A stretch of 64,000 bases of DNA. Source: Ooceraea biroi (Eukaryota; Arthropoda; Insecta; Hymenoptera; Formicidae). Positions 26,901 to 39,724 of the stretch are shown piece after piece. The stretch's first letter is position 1, and each line of letters opens with the position of its first letter. The notes under the pieces are model-generated. The model was given only the letters and a program-made list of their open reading frames with translations, had not been told where the DNA came from and searched no databases. The stretch spans positions 12,772,001-12,836,000 of the forward strand of contig NC_039510.1 in NCBI RefSeq assembly GCF_003672135.1. Direction: 5' to 3'. The position numbers were made by a program, and so were the translations under genes.

Positions 26901-29900
26901 CGCGTGGACAATTGAAAATGTCATTGCTATTGCCGCGCGTATTTCTACCTACGACGAATTGGAACATAAAGAGGACGGTGCCTTCGTCGATGTTCGTTGA
27001 GGCGCGTTGTTTTTACGGCTGATGGATGAAGCAGGGTATTCATCAGGAACGACGGGCAGGTCCATCACTTATGCCTCAGACATCTCATCATGCAGTCCCA
27101 TTCGGCATGCAATTTGTTTTAATTGATATTAGCGTTTAATGTAATGCGACGTTCTGAAGTCGGCCACGAGTGATGGATCTCCCGCGTATCGTATTAGCGT
27201 GTTTAGCGTATTAATATTTGAACGGACGTTACGCGTGTGAATTAATGTGTCTATCCTTAACGGTAGATTTTTAATGATAGATTTTTAATGATGCGCGTTC
27301 ATAAATAAAACCGCGTCGCCTTAAAATTATTATTAATACCACGTTATCCGTCTACGTCGGAGCTGGGTCAGAGGTGTCGTCTCCGCGATGCAGCCCAGAA
27401 TTCCGTGATACACACGTGTCCCGAAACTGTCACAAGGATTAACGATTTTACGGAGTCGCCGAAATTTGCCAGTGTACGATGCGATCAGTCTCGAGATCGC
27501 CAATCAATCTTATTCTTCCTCGAAAGATTTTTCAGGAAAATGCGTGCTCGATTTGTCTGGGAGTTGTCTCTTATCGAGACGAATATCTGGCTCTCGAGAT
27601 AAACTTTCCTCATGATTATTAAAAGGAATTTGGCGGAATGATGAAGATAGGGTGCCGCTGATCGATCGCTTGTGGATTACTCGCGGCGAACAGGAAATCG
27701 GCGAACGCGCGTGAGATGAACAGGCGCCATGTATTTTACGAGACTTGGATGAGCGTGCGCGCGTGCACAAAAACTGCACGACCCACATCCATCGGTACGA
27801 TAATTAGCATCGTCTCGGGTCAGCTTTCAGAGGCGATCGTTCACGGTCCTGTTAATCGCCATCGTTCGGTCGATTCTTCGATGCAGTTTTCTCACACGCG
27901 CATACTCGGCGAGCGCGAATTTCCCGACTTTTCCGATACTCTCGACGACCCTTTCAGAGCATCAAATCGCCCCTTCGCTGTTTTTATCGCAGCGTGATAG
28001 CCAATTTCGATGTCGCGACTGTAAAACGTGTACGGCGCGCGACGTACACGCACGCGGCCGACTTTCGAGCGTTCCAATTTTGTTGCATTTTCTCAAATAA
28101 ATGCTCGCGTACGTGTGAGGCGACTGTTTTCTCTCGTGAAACGCGATGGTACAGTTCGTGCCTCGCCGACGCGAATTGTCGACTTGCTCATGTTTTCGTC
28201 TCTCTTTGCGCGCGACTGATGGGTAATTAAGCCACGCATAATAATTCGATTAAATCCACTGACGCTGGTACATTAAATTCGCGAACGGGCGGCTTGATAA
28301 TTGAATCGAGTTAAATTAGCGAATGGGACAACTACGTGCGATTTCACGCGAAAAATCCGAGGCTTCAGTCCTCGAAAGCAGGAACAGGAGGAGGGGAGGA
28401 ATCAATGGACTCTACGATACATGCAATCGTAGCATATGAGAGCCGTCCAGATTTCTATACTATGTAGCTCTCGCGTATCACGGGAAATGACAGTTCTAGG
28501 TCGCGTCACATTTAACCACGCGACGTAGTAACACCGTTTTCGTGAAAATTATAACTTGCCTGGGAAATGACACTTTTAACGGATAATCCTCGCGCCAGTA
28601 CGACCAAACGTATCATTTCGCTCCTCGATTGCTCTGCATGCTTTCCTTCCTCTTCTCTCTTTTCTCTCTTCTTTTTTTTCTTTTTTTATACACGAAAGCG
28701 CGATCGCGTGAACTTCGCGCGTGTAATTAGCCAGATCGTGGCTCCCGGTACTTTGTTTCGCTGGAAAACGGTAAATTACCGTTCCACATCGATCGTGCGT
28801 TTCGTCGCGCGCGGCCGGTAAAACGTCGAAACCGGTAACGATCCGCGTCAAACCGCGATTCCGGACGTGCGTCATGGTCGGATTGTTTATATCGCAGGTG
28901 CACGTTTATGTTCAATTTGTCGGAATCCCGCTTGCGCATTTCGATTGACCGTTATCGTTCGCGCAAACTATTCTTTCTCGTGCCACCGCTCGCGTGGCTG
29001 CCATATCGGGGTATTTGTGCTCCTCGGACCGACGTAGATCGATTGACGTCAACAAGCTGCACTCTGCGATGACATAATAGCTACATCACGAGATGTGCAG
29101 TGCGCCGGAATGACGTACTAACAGCACGACTACAACTTATTCTTATTCGACCTATTTCTCTCTGCGATCGTTTCGACATTAATATTAATACCAACTCGCG
29201 GAGAAATTCGATGGACGTTCTAGCATTCTAACATTCAACGTCATTTAAATAATCTTTCCTGGTTATGTAATCGATCGGTAAATTAAGTCTTAATTAAACT
29301 CGTGTCATCAACTGTGAGTAGCATTTATTATTTAGTCGGCACGTGTGTGACGCATGTGCGATATCATTAACACGTAATGAGTGAATGTTTCTGTTGAAAA
29401 AGTAAATAGTACAGGACTGCAAAGTTCTTTCGGCTTTTGTATGTTTAAGAATCCATAGCGTCTATTAAAAATTAAGAACTAACATCGTCAACTTCGTTTA
29501 CTTTGAGTACGACGAGATGCGATAATACTCGTCGTCGATCGAACGGAAATTAAGAAATTGCGGGATAAACGTATTCCACAAAAGATATTCCTGCATCTGC
29601 ATAATGCATGTCATTATGCAAACGCGACGTAACTCCCATAACGCCTGACCTTTTGAAACAAAATTCAACGAAACCTCGCGTGCGCCTCGAGGCACGGTAT
29701 CTTTTGGTAGTAGGTTTTCTGTTTGTTTAGGAACGGAAGTGATGACGGAACTTTCGATGGCGCTAATCACTCGGGAACGATCGATCATTTCACAAGTATT
29801 CTTGGTTACAAATTAACTTTAAAACGAATGAATAAAAACAACGGTAACGATTAACGACATCATTTGCATTGCTGCAGTTATAATATCGCGCCTCTCTGCA

Positions 29901-31139
29901 GAATAAACAATATGTGAGATTATGACATATTGAAAATGCGACGATACGTTGTCAAAATAATTCGTAACGCATATCCGCTCTTCTGTATACTAAGATTTCT
30001 TAATTACTTCTTAGAATAACGCTTGTTTGGACTTTTACGTTAATTTGTAATCGGAATCACAAACTAATAAGAGTTCCAAAGTTTAAGAGCTATCAATCCG
30101 ACGAAGGTTTTCAAGAATATCCATCGATCCGAACAAACGTGGCGTCTTTGAGGGGGGAAACAGAGAGAGAGGTCGACGTTATCGCGGAAGTTTGATAAGA
30201 TTGATTCCAATTCTCGCTTCACGACATCTACTAGGTGGCCTCATCGTAAACGCGTAATAAAACGCGCGATAGTTGCTAATCAGTTATACGTATATATTCC
30301 GTCACTCTCGCACGAAAATACTCTGTTGCGTACACCGCAATGCATACGTAAAACATCCGTCTCGCATGGAAAGAAAACGCGAAAGCCTTTTCCGCCGATT
30401 AACGCGATATGGCACAAAGAGAGGCTTGCTTTACGGCTTTCATGATTCGCGGAAAACAACGTATCCCTCTTGCTGCTGCCGTGCAATTTCACCGTCGCGC
30501 TCTATAAAGGCGCGTTAACGGCATTTTCGTGTTGCATGTTAGGAAAACCGCAATATTGTCCACGCTAAAAATACTTCACGAGATCTCGAGGCGCATTGCA
30601 GGTTTCTCAAAATACAAATTTTACATCTAACCACGAAAATGGTAGTTTCATTAGTTTTTCTGTTTTCTTGGAAGAGACGGTTCGTTGAACTACTGATTGA
30701 ATTATTATTAATCTGATTAATTGGTATAACATTTATCGTCTGTTTGCATTGATAAAGCATTCGGTATCTTGCTATTTCTTCATACTCAACAAATGTTTGA
30801 TTAATCGTAATAGAATTCCGATTAATTTATTATATTAACGTTCTAATAATGTCACGAGGCATTTTAGCTGTTATTGATGCGGTCGACAATCCAGATGCAT
30901 AATTGAATTAACACGATATTATCAATTGTACGAGTATCATGCTTCATCTGTGATAAAAAATAACTATTTGAGCCAATTAGAAATAAAACGCATGAGTGCA
31001 TTTCGTGAGTACTTAAACAATTGTGTATATAACACTCATACGCAATTTTTTAAATGCATGATCCACATTTTTATATGTCCTTTGTACAGATCATAAAAGA
31101 GTACCATTCGGTATAAATCCATTAGCAAAGAATAGGCGA
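23910..31139. other. Non-coding stretch
   Basis: No supportable gene. The sequence alternates AT-rich DNA (25.1-25.4 kb) with modest CpG-rich islands near 24.6-24.9, 26.5-26.9 and 27.7-28.9 kb, where overlapping frames occur on both strands. A (CTA)5 run sits near 24.04 kb and a T-rich tract near 28.67 kb. It could be intron if the candidate exons at 23803 and 39725 belong to one gene. Confidence 0.5.
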
Positions 31140-32460
31140 TCTAAACGTAGGATGAAGATCGCGTTAGGGCACGGGAAGCCAGGGGTATCACGTGCAAAGG
31201 AATTCGTCGTCCATTTCCGTCCGATCGCGTCCAACCGATACCTCCCGTGCCAATTTCTTTCCACCTCGTCGGCCTCGTCGATGTATCGCCGTCGCGAATT
31301 TTCTCCTTTTTCCTTTCTAATTGCGTGCTCGAGATACGATCTTCGCACAGGCATACGGCACGGACGTAGCGAGGAAGGAAGGTTGGCTGGGTGTGAGAGA
31401 GAGAGAGAGAGAGAGAAAACGAAGGGACGGAGGGCAGAAGAGGAGAGTTATCACGGCCGGGCTGTGTAGGAGAGCAGGTAGGGGATACGCATGTCAACTG
31501 GAGGGCATTCAACTATCGATCGCATAGTTTCCGCCACCCTCGAGGAGAGAAGGGAGAGATACCGCTCTTCTTCTGTCCCTTGCCGGTTTTCGCCGGTTCC
31601 CTCTTCCCTCTCACCCACGCTCCCTGGCCGTCGCTCTCCCTTCCTTTTCTCTCTCCCACCCTCTCTCTTTCTTCCTCTCGCGCCTCTCGCAGGGTTCCTC
31701 TCTTCTCGCTCGCGCCGCTCGTTCTTCGAGACTCTCTATCGACTTTCCTCCTCTCTCGCTTCCGTGGATTGTGCATCACGCGGCCCTTCTTTCTATCGAC
31801 CTTTCTCGTTCCTTTTGTCGATGGCCGTTGCCTGGGTCTCGTCGGTCATCTCCTTCAAGCTTCTTCTCTTCCCTTTCTCCTCTTTTGCTCGCTTCTTGTT
31901 TGTCATTCCGTCGATAGGATCGAAACCGATACCGGTGTCGGAAGCTTCGGATCTTGATTCTCTAGACGCGCGAAAATGATCTTTGAATATTGAGGTTACA
32001 TCGGTGCTACATTGTATACGAGTAAGTAGACACTTGCGAAAGAGGTTCTTCACGCAACAACCGCGGGATGGGACGCAATCTCTAGTATCTACGCGACATG
32101 AAAAATTGAATCCGCCGGCATTGCGATTGCCGACTCCCGCGTTGCGTCGCGCTTGCTCTTCTCCAGACGCGTCCGCTCGCTCGCGTACACCTCACCATCG
32201 AGCATGATGATGGAGATAGAGCGGAGAGAACGAGGCTGCCGCGCTCGCACAGCTGCAATAACTCCATTGAAGAATCCACGCCGCGTATTCATATCGTCGT
32301 GCGCGACGAAGGCCGGAAATTTCATGCGTTTGACGCAAGTGCGCCGGAAAACGGGACGCAACGGCGGACGCGAGGCGTGTCTGCCGTTCTCGCGCGATGA
32401 CGACGTTGAAATCGCGCTCATTCTTTTTCGTTTCCCCGTTGTCGCGGGACTGTGAGCGCA
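31140..32460. other. GC-rich and pyrimidine-rich region
   Basis: From about 31.56 to 31.90 kb the plus strand is dominated by C and T (CTCTCC/TTCCT units). This opens several long but low-complexity frames rich in Ser, Pro, Phe and Leu, for example 31491-31979. They lack domains and overlap frames on the other strand, so I do not call a gene. The 32.1-32.45 kb part is CpG-rich. A regulatory or alternative promoter role is possible but not shown. Confidence 0.45.
31395..31416. repeat. (GA)11 microsatellite
   Basis: Eleven perfect GA units, about 150 nt upstream of the pyrimidine-rich tract. Confidence 0.95.
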
Positions 32461-32873
32461 ACGACGCGATTGCGATTCGATTCACCTGGCAGTTAGCCGG
32501 TTACACTTGTCCGGCAAGTATCCTTTCGTATTAACGGTAACCGCGGAAGTGCTCGCGCGCTTTCCGCGCGAGTACATCTCGGAGCACGCGACGATTATGG
32601 TCGCTCGATAAAAGTCTCCCCGATATTGCACGCGACTCGTGCTCGTGCCGCTGCAATGGCGGATAAAGTGACGAAGCGAGCGAGTAATTAAGAGGTCGGC
32701 GAGAGAGAGATAGCAATCTGTCTAAATTTAGACTCTATCATTTTATGTTTGACGCCTGCGTAAGGCACGTGCGTGTCATCGCGCGCGTATCGATCTGAAG
32801 GAGCGTGCGCAACTTCCGATAGACGCGTGTATCTGCCTGGCCATATGCGTGTATCGATACAAAGATTAATTAA

Positions 32874-33180
32874 CACGTTGAGTGTTGCGCCTGTTTCACG
32901 TGACTTTCCATTTAGGTCACGTAGGCCACCGATGATCCACATTATTGTATTCATGTATGTATATGTTTATGAACCTGGCGAATTGAAAACGTATCACTAC
33001 GCCGTGTAAGCCAACGATGGCCCACGGTATGATAATTATATTATATATAATAATTATGTACTTGTTAATAATATTATTGAACATTTCATAATAATATTTT
33101 TTTTATATATAAAGTTATCAAAACGGTCTAAACAGAAAATCCAACATAGCTCATCGATGGCCCGTGCGGCACTCAACGTG
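32874..33180. mobile_element. 307-bp MITE with TTAA target duplication (piggyBac-like)
   Basis: The segment starts CACGTTGAGTG and ends with its exact reverse complement CACTCAACGTG. The similarity extends to about 16 of the first 20 bases. Both ends are flanked by TTAA (32870-32873 and 33181-33184). A TTAA target duplication is the hallmark of the piggyBac superfamily. The element has no transposase frame, so it would be a non-autonomous miniature element. Its interior holds an AT-rich palindromic core near 33.03-33.06 kb and repeated GCCANCGATG-like motifs near both ends. Family assignment is inference from the target site and terminal repeats only. Confidence 0.7.
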
Positions 33181-33184
33181 TTAA

Positions 33185-36098
33185 GAAGGGAAGAGATTAG
33201 AAGTGCATTTCTCATTTGCCTCGAAAGCAATTTATATCGACGAGAAAGCGAGCGTGCATACGCGTATCTCGAGCACGGGAGATCGCCGGCCGCTGCAATT
33301 ACATTTGATCGACGATTCGACGCGGAGTGACGTATTAATGAGAGAGCACTTCCGCGGATATACAACCATAAACACGCGACTCGTATGCGTAACGCGCCTC
33401 ATCCCGTGCACCCGACCGAGCGCAATCGTGAGCAACCGTAATAACGGGCATAATGACAGCGGAAGGACCGAGAGGAAACGTAGCAAAGGGGAAGAGAGTG
33501 CCGGAGGATCAGGAGGAAAAGAGGGAGTCCTCCACGCGCTCTCAGTGGGGTGAATTTTAAAGCAACCTTGGTGGACCGTGCGACCCACGCGACGTGTATC
33601 GGCGATCGACATTGTTTGGGGACGACGGGCGACAGATACCGCGAAACGGAGCGAGAAATCGCTCGATCGCGGCACAAGCAGAGGGTAGCGAGGGGAATGA
33701 CCGAGACAGCGGGGGGTAGACGGGTCGGGACCCGAGCATGGGGTCCGGGCATGGGGCTCATGTGTATGCGGGCCAGCTGATCGGCACGACGCACGTGTAA
33801 CGTGCCGCACGGCCCACACGTCCGCTCGACGATCGTCCGGATGCATTTCGTTAATGATACACGAGCGAGCGGTGTCGAGCGTTTAAATTTAGCTGTGTCT
33901 CCCCTGTGTGCGTGTCTCTTTCTTTCTCTTTCTCTCTCTTTGCTAGGGGGCACCCGCATCCCTCTCGTTAACTGCGATCTACAAATCGGAAAGCCGACGA
34001 CCGCCCGGTATATCGCGGCGGCCACGTGGCCGCTACGTTCATTTTGAGGTGTCTTTCACTTTCTCGACCGCCTCGCACCTGTATCCGCTCGCTGCTCGGA
34101 CGACGCGGTACGCTTCCAGCGTCGTCCGCGTCTGCTTAGCGTGCAGTGATATTGGTTGAATCCTAGCTGTCTCTGAAGCATTCTAGAATCCCTGTTTGCG
34201 CGTGCGATTGCTCCATGCTAACGCATACTTTGTCGTACGTTGGATTACGCAATTCGTTATGGGAATGTCAATGCAATTAGTGGGCGTTCCCGGTCCCCCA
34301 GGAGTTCTCTGATTATTATGCAATTAAGAGGCGAAGCGTAATGTCTATCGTTGTCCTGTGGATTTGCGAAAGCGATGAGTTCAACTTTCGGGTCGCCAAA
34401 TGATGAAGCAGTATGCTTCCATGGATGGATCAAACATTCCTATTGAAGTATCGAGCTTGAATAGATTCATGTCGCCACAATGACCTACGGATAAATATAG
34501 TGAAATCTAGCAGTGAAAAAAGATCGCGTATTTGTATTCTGGACCATGACGTGACTGTCATGTGCATTGTGCAATACAGCGTTTGCCGTCCCACGTACAA
34601 TTTTATTGCGTTATTCTTGTATGCAAACGTGTCATCCGCAGAGGAGCTAATTGCCTTCTATGAAGCATCGCGCAGATCTCGTCACGCAAAAATATCACTC
34701 ACGCTGTACTTCTATTAAATCTCGGAAGCTGTAAAACGTCAATTTATAAAATCGGTTCACGAATTCTGAACAATTCTTGTTCAATTATTCAGATTTCAAT
34801 CCACGTGCGGAGTAGATCGCGTCAAGTTACGGTTAAATTTAATCCGTACAAAAAGCCGTTCACTCTCACACCTTATTAATTTCTCCTTTTGTATTTCACA
34901 TCGGAACTTGAATTAATCAAATTTGAATTAACGTGTTCCACGTTAATTCAGTCTACAACAAAAACCACTTTCTGCGCGCATGCTCTTCGTTAAAATAATA
35001 TCTACATTTAATAATTCGCATTTTTGCTTCACCATCCAGCTTTTATATGGTTGGATTCGCCATTTGATGAAGAAAACAACTACTCCTTCCACTACAACAT
35101 TTCGGTATGTAAATGACCATGAGTTCGTAGCCGCGGCAGAAGTTTCAACGAAAAGGCCAGCATACAGGTGGAGTCCTTATGGTGGTTCCAGTCGTGTCCC
35201 GTTCATTTGTATGTACACGAGTACACGGCTTCTGTCCCTCTCCCGCCCTCCTTACCCCTGCCTCCTTCTCATTCCATCTCTCACTCGCTCCATCGTCCGG
35301 TAAAACGTGGGAAGGCCCATTGTGAGATAATTCTACACTTGCTAACGGTTAGGAGCGCGTGCTCATACGGCACTTCCGGTTGACCGAGTTCATCCGAAGC
35401 GCAATCGTTCGGACAATGCAGGCAACCGAGCAGGAAATTAAATTACACGAAATCTCCGTGTCACACGCGCAAACGCGAGCGAGCGAGCGGTCCATATTTC
35501 TCGCGCGCGAGATATATTGTTTTCGTCAAGGTGAGAGAGACCGGGAATGGCCGCTAGTATCTTTCATGGCGTACTCGATGACGACTGGCTGCTACTATTG
35601 CTGCTGTTGTTGCTGCTGCTTCTGCAGGAATCCGTTGCTGGTACTGCCGGTCGTTACGCGAAATCGCGAATAGTGTCGCTCGTAATTCATATCGTCGCCG
35701 CGAGTTGAGCAAGATGAACGATATCGTCGTCGGTTGTATACCATCCTTCGTTGTAATTCGTGATGCGTGATCGCGATAAACCAGGTGACTCCTCGCCGAT
35801 AAATCGTTGGACGCTATTTACGCGCCGTCTAATAATAAGCCGATGCACTTACGCTATTGCCTGCGCGTGCGTAGCGATGCTCTCCGGCTCGAATACTTGA
35901 AGAATTTTCGCAACGTGCATGCTGATCAGCGTATTAACAAATAACTCGCATTCCACGTGCGGCCTGGCGATGAATATTAGATCGCGAGCAACGTTATAGA
36001 GAACTGGCAAGGCTGAAGAAAGTCCTGGTCGATACATCGGATGATATTGAATTGATATCTCCCTCCCTTTTCTTCATCCCCATGCCGGGGACGTAATA
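33185..36098. other. Non-coding stretch, first third GC-rich
   Basis: 33.24-34.14 kb is CpG-rich with overlapping frames on both strands (for example 33232-33846 and 33399-34025, both minus) and a CT-rich run near 33.91 kb. The rest is AT-richer. It contains a perfect 12-bp-arm palindrome at 34924-34950 and an imperfect CTG/TTG repeat near 35.59-35.63 kb. No gene is supported. Confidence 0.5.
34924..34950. repeat. Perfect inverted repeat, 12-bp arms
   Basis: Arms TGAATTAACGTG and CACGTTAATTCA are exact complements separated by 3 nt. It could be a dyad binding site or chance. No gene is adjacent. Confidence 0.7.
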
Positions 36099-36100
36099 TA

Positions 36101-36132
36101 TTGGGTTGGCCAAAAAGTAATTGCGTTTTTTT
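36101..36132 (+). repeat. mariner 1 left terminal inverted repeat
   Basis: It begins TTGGGTTGGCCAAAAAGTAA. It matches the right repeat with one mismatch, G against A at position 9. Confidence 0.95.
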
Positions 36133-36285
36133 CCAATAGATGGACATACATGTCTTGAAATGTAACTAACTTCATTCTAAACCGCAAATTTATTATGTAG
36201 GTTAACAACTCACAGTTCAAGCCTGTTTTAGAAAAAGAAAGTACACGATTTCGTTAACAATTGTTTGTTTGTCGTCGATTTCAAA

Positions 36286-37301
36286 ATGGAAAATCAAAAA
36301 GAACATTTTCGTCATATTTTGTTTTATTACTTCCGAAAAGGGAAAAACGCAGTGCAAGCTCATAAAAAGTTATGTGATGTATATGGCGAAGATGCTTTAA
36401 AACTGCGGCAGTGTCAAAATTGGTTTACTAAATTTCGATCTGGAGATTTTAATGTGAAAGATGCACCACGCTCAGGAAGGCCAATCGAAATTGATGATGA
36501 CAAAATAAAGGCACTGATCGATTCGAATCGGCGTTTAACGACCCGAGAGATTGCTGAGAATCTTAACATATCGAAATCGAGTGTTGAAAACCATTTAAAA
36601 CGACTTGGATACATTAGTAAGCTCGATATTTGGGTACGACACGAGCTCAAAGAAATTCATCTCACTAAACGTATTGACATCTGCGATTCTCTTTTGAAAC
36701 GTGAGGAAAATGATCGATTTTTGAAACGTATAACAGGCGACGAAAAATGGATCGTCTACAACAACGTCAAACGAAAAAGATCGTGGAGCAAGCGTGATGA
36801 ACCTGCTCTTCAAAAGCAGATATTCACCAAAGAAAGATTATGCTGTCAGTCTGGTGGGACTGTGTATTTTGAGCTGCTTGCAAGGAATCAAACCATTAAT
36901 TCAGACGTATACTGTCGTCAACTGGATAAATTAAATGATGCCATCAAACAGAAACGTCGAGAATTGGTGAATCGCAAAGGTGTTGCGTTTCACCATGATA
37001 ACGCTAGACCACGTACAAGTTTGGTCACTCGTGAAAAATTGTTGCAGCTTGGATGGGATGTGTTACCATGATGTTACCACATCCACCATATTCGCCAGAC
37101 CTGGCACCATCAGATTACCATTTGTTTCGTTCTTTGCAAAACGCCTTGAATGGTAAAACCTTTACTGCTGATGAGGATATGAAATCGTTCTTGGAATTGT
37201 TTTTTGCTGAAAAAGATAAGAACTTTTTTGAGCGCGGAATCATGAAGTTGCCTGAAAAATGGCAAAAGATAATCAAACAAAATGGACAATATATTGTTTA
37301 A
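36286..37301 (+). pseudogene. mariner transposase, frameshifted
   Basis: Remnant of a mariner transposase, the DDD-family nuclease that cuts and pastes the element in the nucleus. The start MENQ at 36286 is chosen because it aligns with the start of the second copy; the in-frame ATG at 36265 adds 7 residues. The paired helix-turn-helix DNA-binding region occupies roughly residues 1-110 with SGRP at 63-66, then WVRHEL near 116-121. Catalytic aspartates are present in GDEKW (about 152), HHDN and the SDYH motif. Compared with the second copy there are three frame breaks: about 7 nt lost near 36806-36812, a second loss near 36861-36866 that restores frame but garbles LSVWWD, and an 11-nt imperfect duplication near 37059-37072 that creates TGA at 37069 and shifts the C-terminus. 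One codon is missing before the first aspartate, and ARPH reads ARPR. The copy is inactive. Confidence 0.93.
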
Positions 37302-37346
37302 TAAAGTTTTTGTTTCCCATGAAAAATTCGCCTTTTATTTATATAA

Positions 37347-37378
37347 AAAAAAACGCAATTACTTTTTGGTCAACCCAA
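37347..37378 (-). repeat. mariner 1 right terminal inverted repeat
   Basis: Reverse complement of the left repeat with one mismatch in 32, followed by TA. Confidence 0.95.
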
Positions 37379-37380
37379 TA

Positions 37381-39724
37381 TATATCTCGCGTGCATAAAG
37401 GAGAAACGATAACAATACCTGAACTGTATCAATAAGCGAGGCTCCATAAAATTGCATATTGATTCATCCGAGACGCCCGTTCGGGAAAAAAACGGCGGAA
37501 GAAAATTGGCGACTTCGCTTCACACTTAACGCGCCCGCGATGAGAACTTCACAGATGACTAGATCAGAGATCGATGATACGTGGACCGATTACAGAACGG
37601 CCACGGTGTGGCGGATGGTCTAAGAATACATTTTCCGACGACATTCGTCGCCGAGCTAGTTTCGCGCGGCACGACGCGCACACGCGCGCGTTTCTCGTGC
37701 ACATGTGTGCATGTATGTGTGTGTACGCATGCGTGAGAACGCGTGTACGTGTATCGCGCGCGCCGATAGCAAGTGAATCGTTTATTCCTCACGGTAAAAC
37801 CGGTGGAATGACTTTCTACGTGGACCCGGTTCCCCGTCGAGGCCCGGCGACGAGAAATAATGAAATTGTAATTCTTGTGAAGGCATTATAATTCCGATAT
37901 AATCGATCGCCGCCGGTGATGTAACGCGGGGGCAATACCGGGCGACATGTAGTAACAGCGTGCACCGAGTAACGCAACGTAATTCTCAAAACGGTAGCTC
38001 ATCATCGACTGCGTCGACGCTGCGTTTATGGACGCAATGACTTATCGTTTGCAATAACTCAGTCGGAAATACACGTATCATTACATCAGCCTGTGGGAAT
38101 TACACGTCACGAATCGTGCCGCAGCGTAACGAGTATCGCGTTAATAGCGACGTCGACGGGCCCGCAATTTCCCGCATCCCCGCGCGCATGCAGTTTGCAG
38201 TCGCGCGACTATATATTTGTCAACAGTAAATTTCGCGCGTGTCAATCTTCACTAAATATTGATTCTCTTAAATATACATTTGAAGGTATGTTTCTTGCTT
38301 TCTCATAGCGCGGCATCTCAACGTAAACCGGCGTCAACTAACTTTCCGCGCGTGATCCAGCAGAAGGTTCACGTCGCGCTCGTGTTGAAGTAATTCCTCC
38401 CAGTACTTCCTCAGTCATTTCTTCGTTACTTCATTACTTCATCCGGTCGCGTCAGCGTCGCTTACCGTTCACCCTTAACGGGAAGCTTTAATTGGATCGT
38501 CACCGGGGATAAGTGAAAATCTCGGTCCGCTAGGCACGTAACGGCTAAGGCTGCTCCCCGAAACATTCCCGTGTCTCTTCCATTTGTTTATCTTCCCGAC
38601 TCGGTCGAGGCCATGTGCAATGTGCGCACCGCCTTATTCGCGATGGCCTTTGGTACATACGTGCCCTCTTCGCATACGCCCGCTCGCATGCGTGTTTGTG
38701 CGTTGCAGCGGCGTGTACGTGACGAGCGTGTTCGCCTCTCGCGCGCTTCGCCTGGCAAGGACGAGAATAGAATCGAAACCGGCTGCGACCGACGTAAACG
38801 CGCACGTCCGTCGATGGCTTTTTCCCCTTTTTCTCCGTTTTTTTTTTCCTTTCTGCGAGTTAACGTCCAGTGCCGTCGTAATGGCGAGGCATTCGAGGTG
38901 AGCGAAGCGGCGGCAGGAGCGACGAGAGCCGGCGCACCGTAAAACGGCGGCGGGACACGCCGATACCCGTGTCGGATGGGCTTGGATCTTCCTCGTCGCT
39001 TTCTCTCTATTGTCGATTATGCAACGCCAATGCGATAAATTGTCCTTAAGAACCGCGCATCTCGAGGAAGGCACGAGGAGCGCCGGGAGCGGTGTCCGCG
39101 CGAGCGCGCTTCTTAATTTATGCTACGCGAAATTAATTCGTTTCGCGATGTTTATTAGATTTGATCGATCCCATTCGCGAATGTTACCCGCGGCCGTCAA
39201 CTGTCGTCGCCGACACGGACCACATCGGCAGCCGCGTCAGTAGCCTGAATTTAATATATTTTTCCGCGAGATTACGTAAACGGTCGAGTACTGCGAACGC
39301 ATGCGATACGCGATACTTGATCTGCACGAGGAAAATGTTTAGCAAAAACGTGGTTCAGAATCATTAAGATATCAGACAACTCGCAATCGCACTCACGACT
39401 CTCGCAGTCGCTCGAAATATCGGCCGCTGATCACCGGCGTTACGTTGTATTTTGTCCGCCCGCGCATGCCGATTACGATGTAATCATCCGGTATTACGGA
39501 CCGCCGTATTACTATTAATTGCCCATCGTTTCGTGTCTCTTCCGAGGCTAACGCTCGACTCGGCTCTGTTGCAACAGGGATCCGCTGAACTCTAGGCAAC
39601 CGCGATGCGCTCGCCCGTGTACATCGGGCTAAGATTGCGATTACTGACGTAACGTGTTATTTCACGAAATCTTTCATATGGAGAAACATATGCAACCGGG
39701 TTGCGCGCGTGTGGCTGCCTCCAG
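37381..39724. other. Non-coding stretch with CpG-rich part
   Basis: No gene is supported. 38.55-39.25 kb is CpG-rich and open in many frames on both strands. A strong pyrimidine tract at about 38.82-38.86 kb is followed within 40 nt by a donor-like GTGAGC (38901), which would define only a micro-exon; I do not call it. The 37.68-37.74 kb part holds an alternating purine/pyrimidine tract. Confidence 0.5.
37696..37735. repeat. 40-nt alternating purine/pyrimidine tract
   Basis: Uninterrupted alternation, mainly GT/CA and ATGT units, read base by base. It is the same class of tract as at 11627-11684 and is a potential Z-DNA-forming site. Confidence 0.8.

Larger units (their letters stand above)
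36101..37378 (+). mobile_element. mariner transposon 1 (mellifera-like), 1278 bp
   Basis: The element is bounded by terminal inverted repeats that start TTGGGTTG, with TA on each side (36099-36100 and 37379-37380), the standard mariner target duplication. The first 32 bases of the two ends differ at one position. The length is typical of mariner (about 1.3 kb). It carries one transposase gene on the plus strand, with a 185-nt leader and an AATAAA overlapping the stop. The end sequence resembles that of the mellifera subfamily as I know it, which supports but does not prove that placement. The gene is broken (see 36286-37301), so this copy is non-autonomous. It could be mobilised only by a related transposase. 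Confidence 0.95.

Noticed and set aside
31491..31979. 162-codon plus-strand frame with hydrophobic stretches
   Set aside because: It translates a CT-rich tract (Ser/Phe/Leu/Pro only), so the apparent hydrophobicity is compositional.
38859..38900. Micro-exon between a strong pyrimidine tract and GTGAGC donor
   Set aside because: The splice-like signals are good but the exon would be 27-38 nt with no partner exons, and CT tracts are common here.
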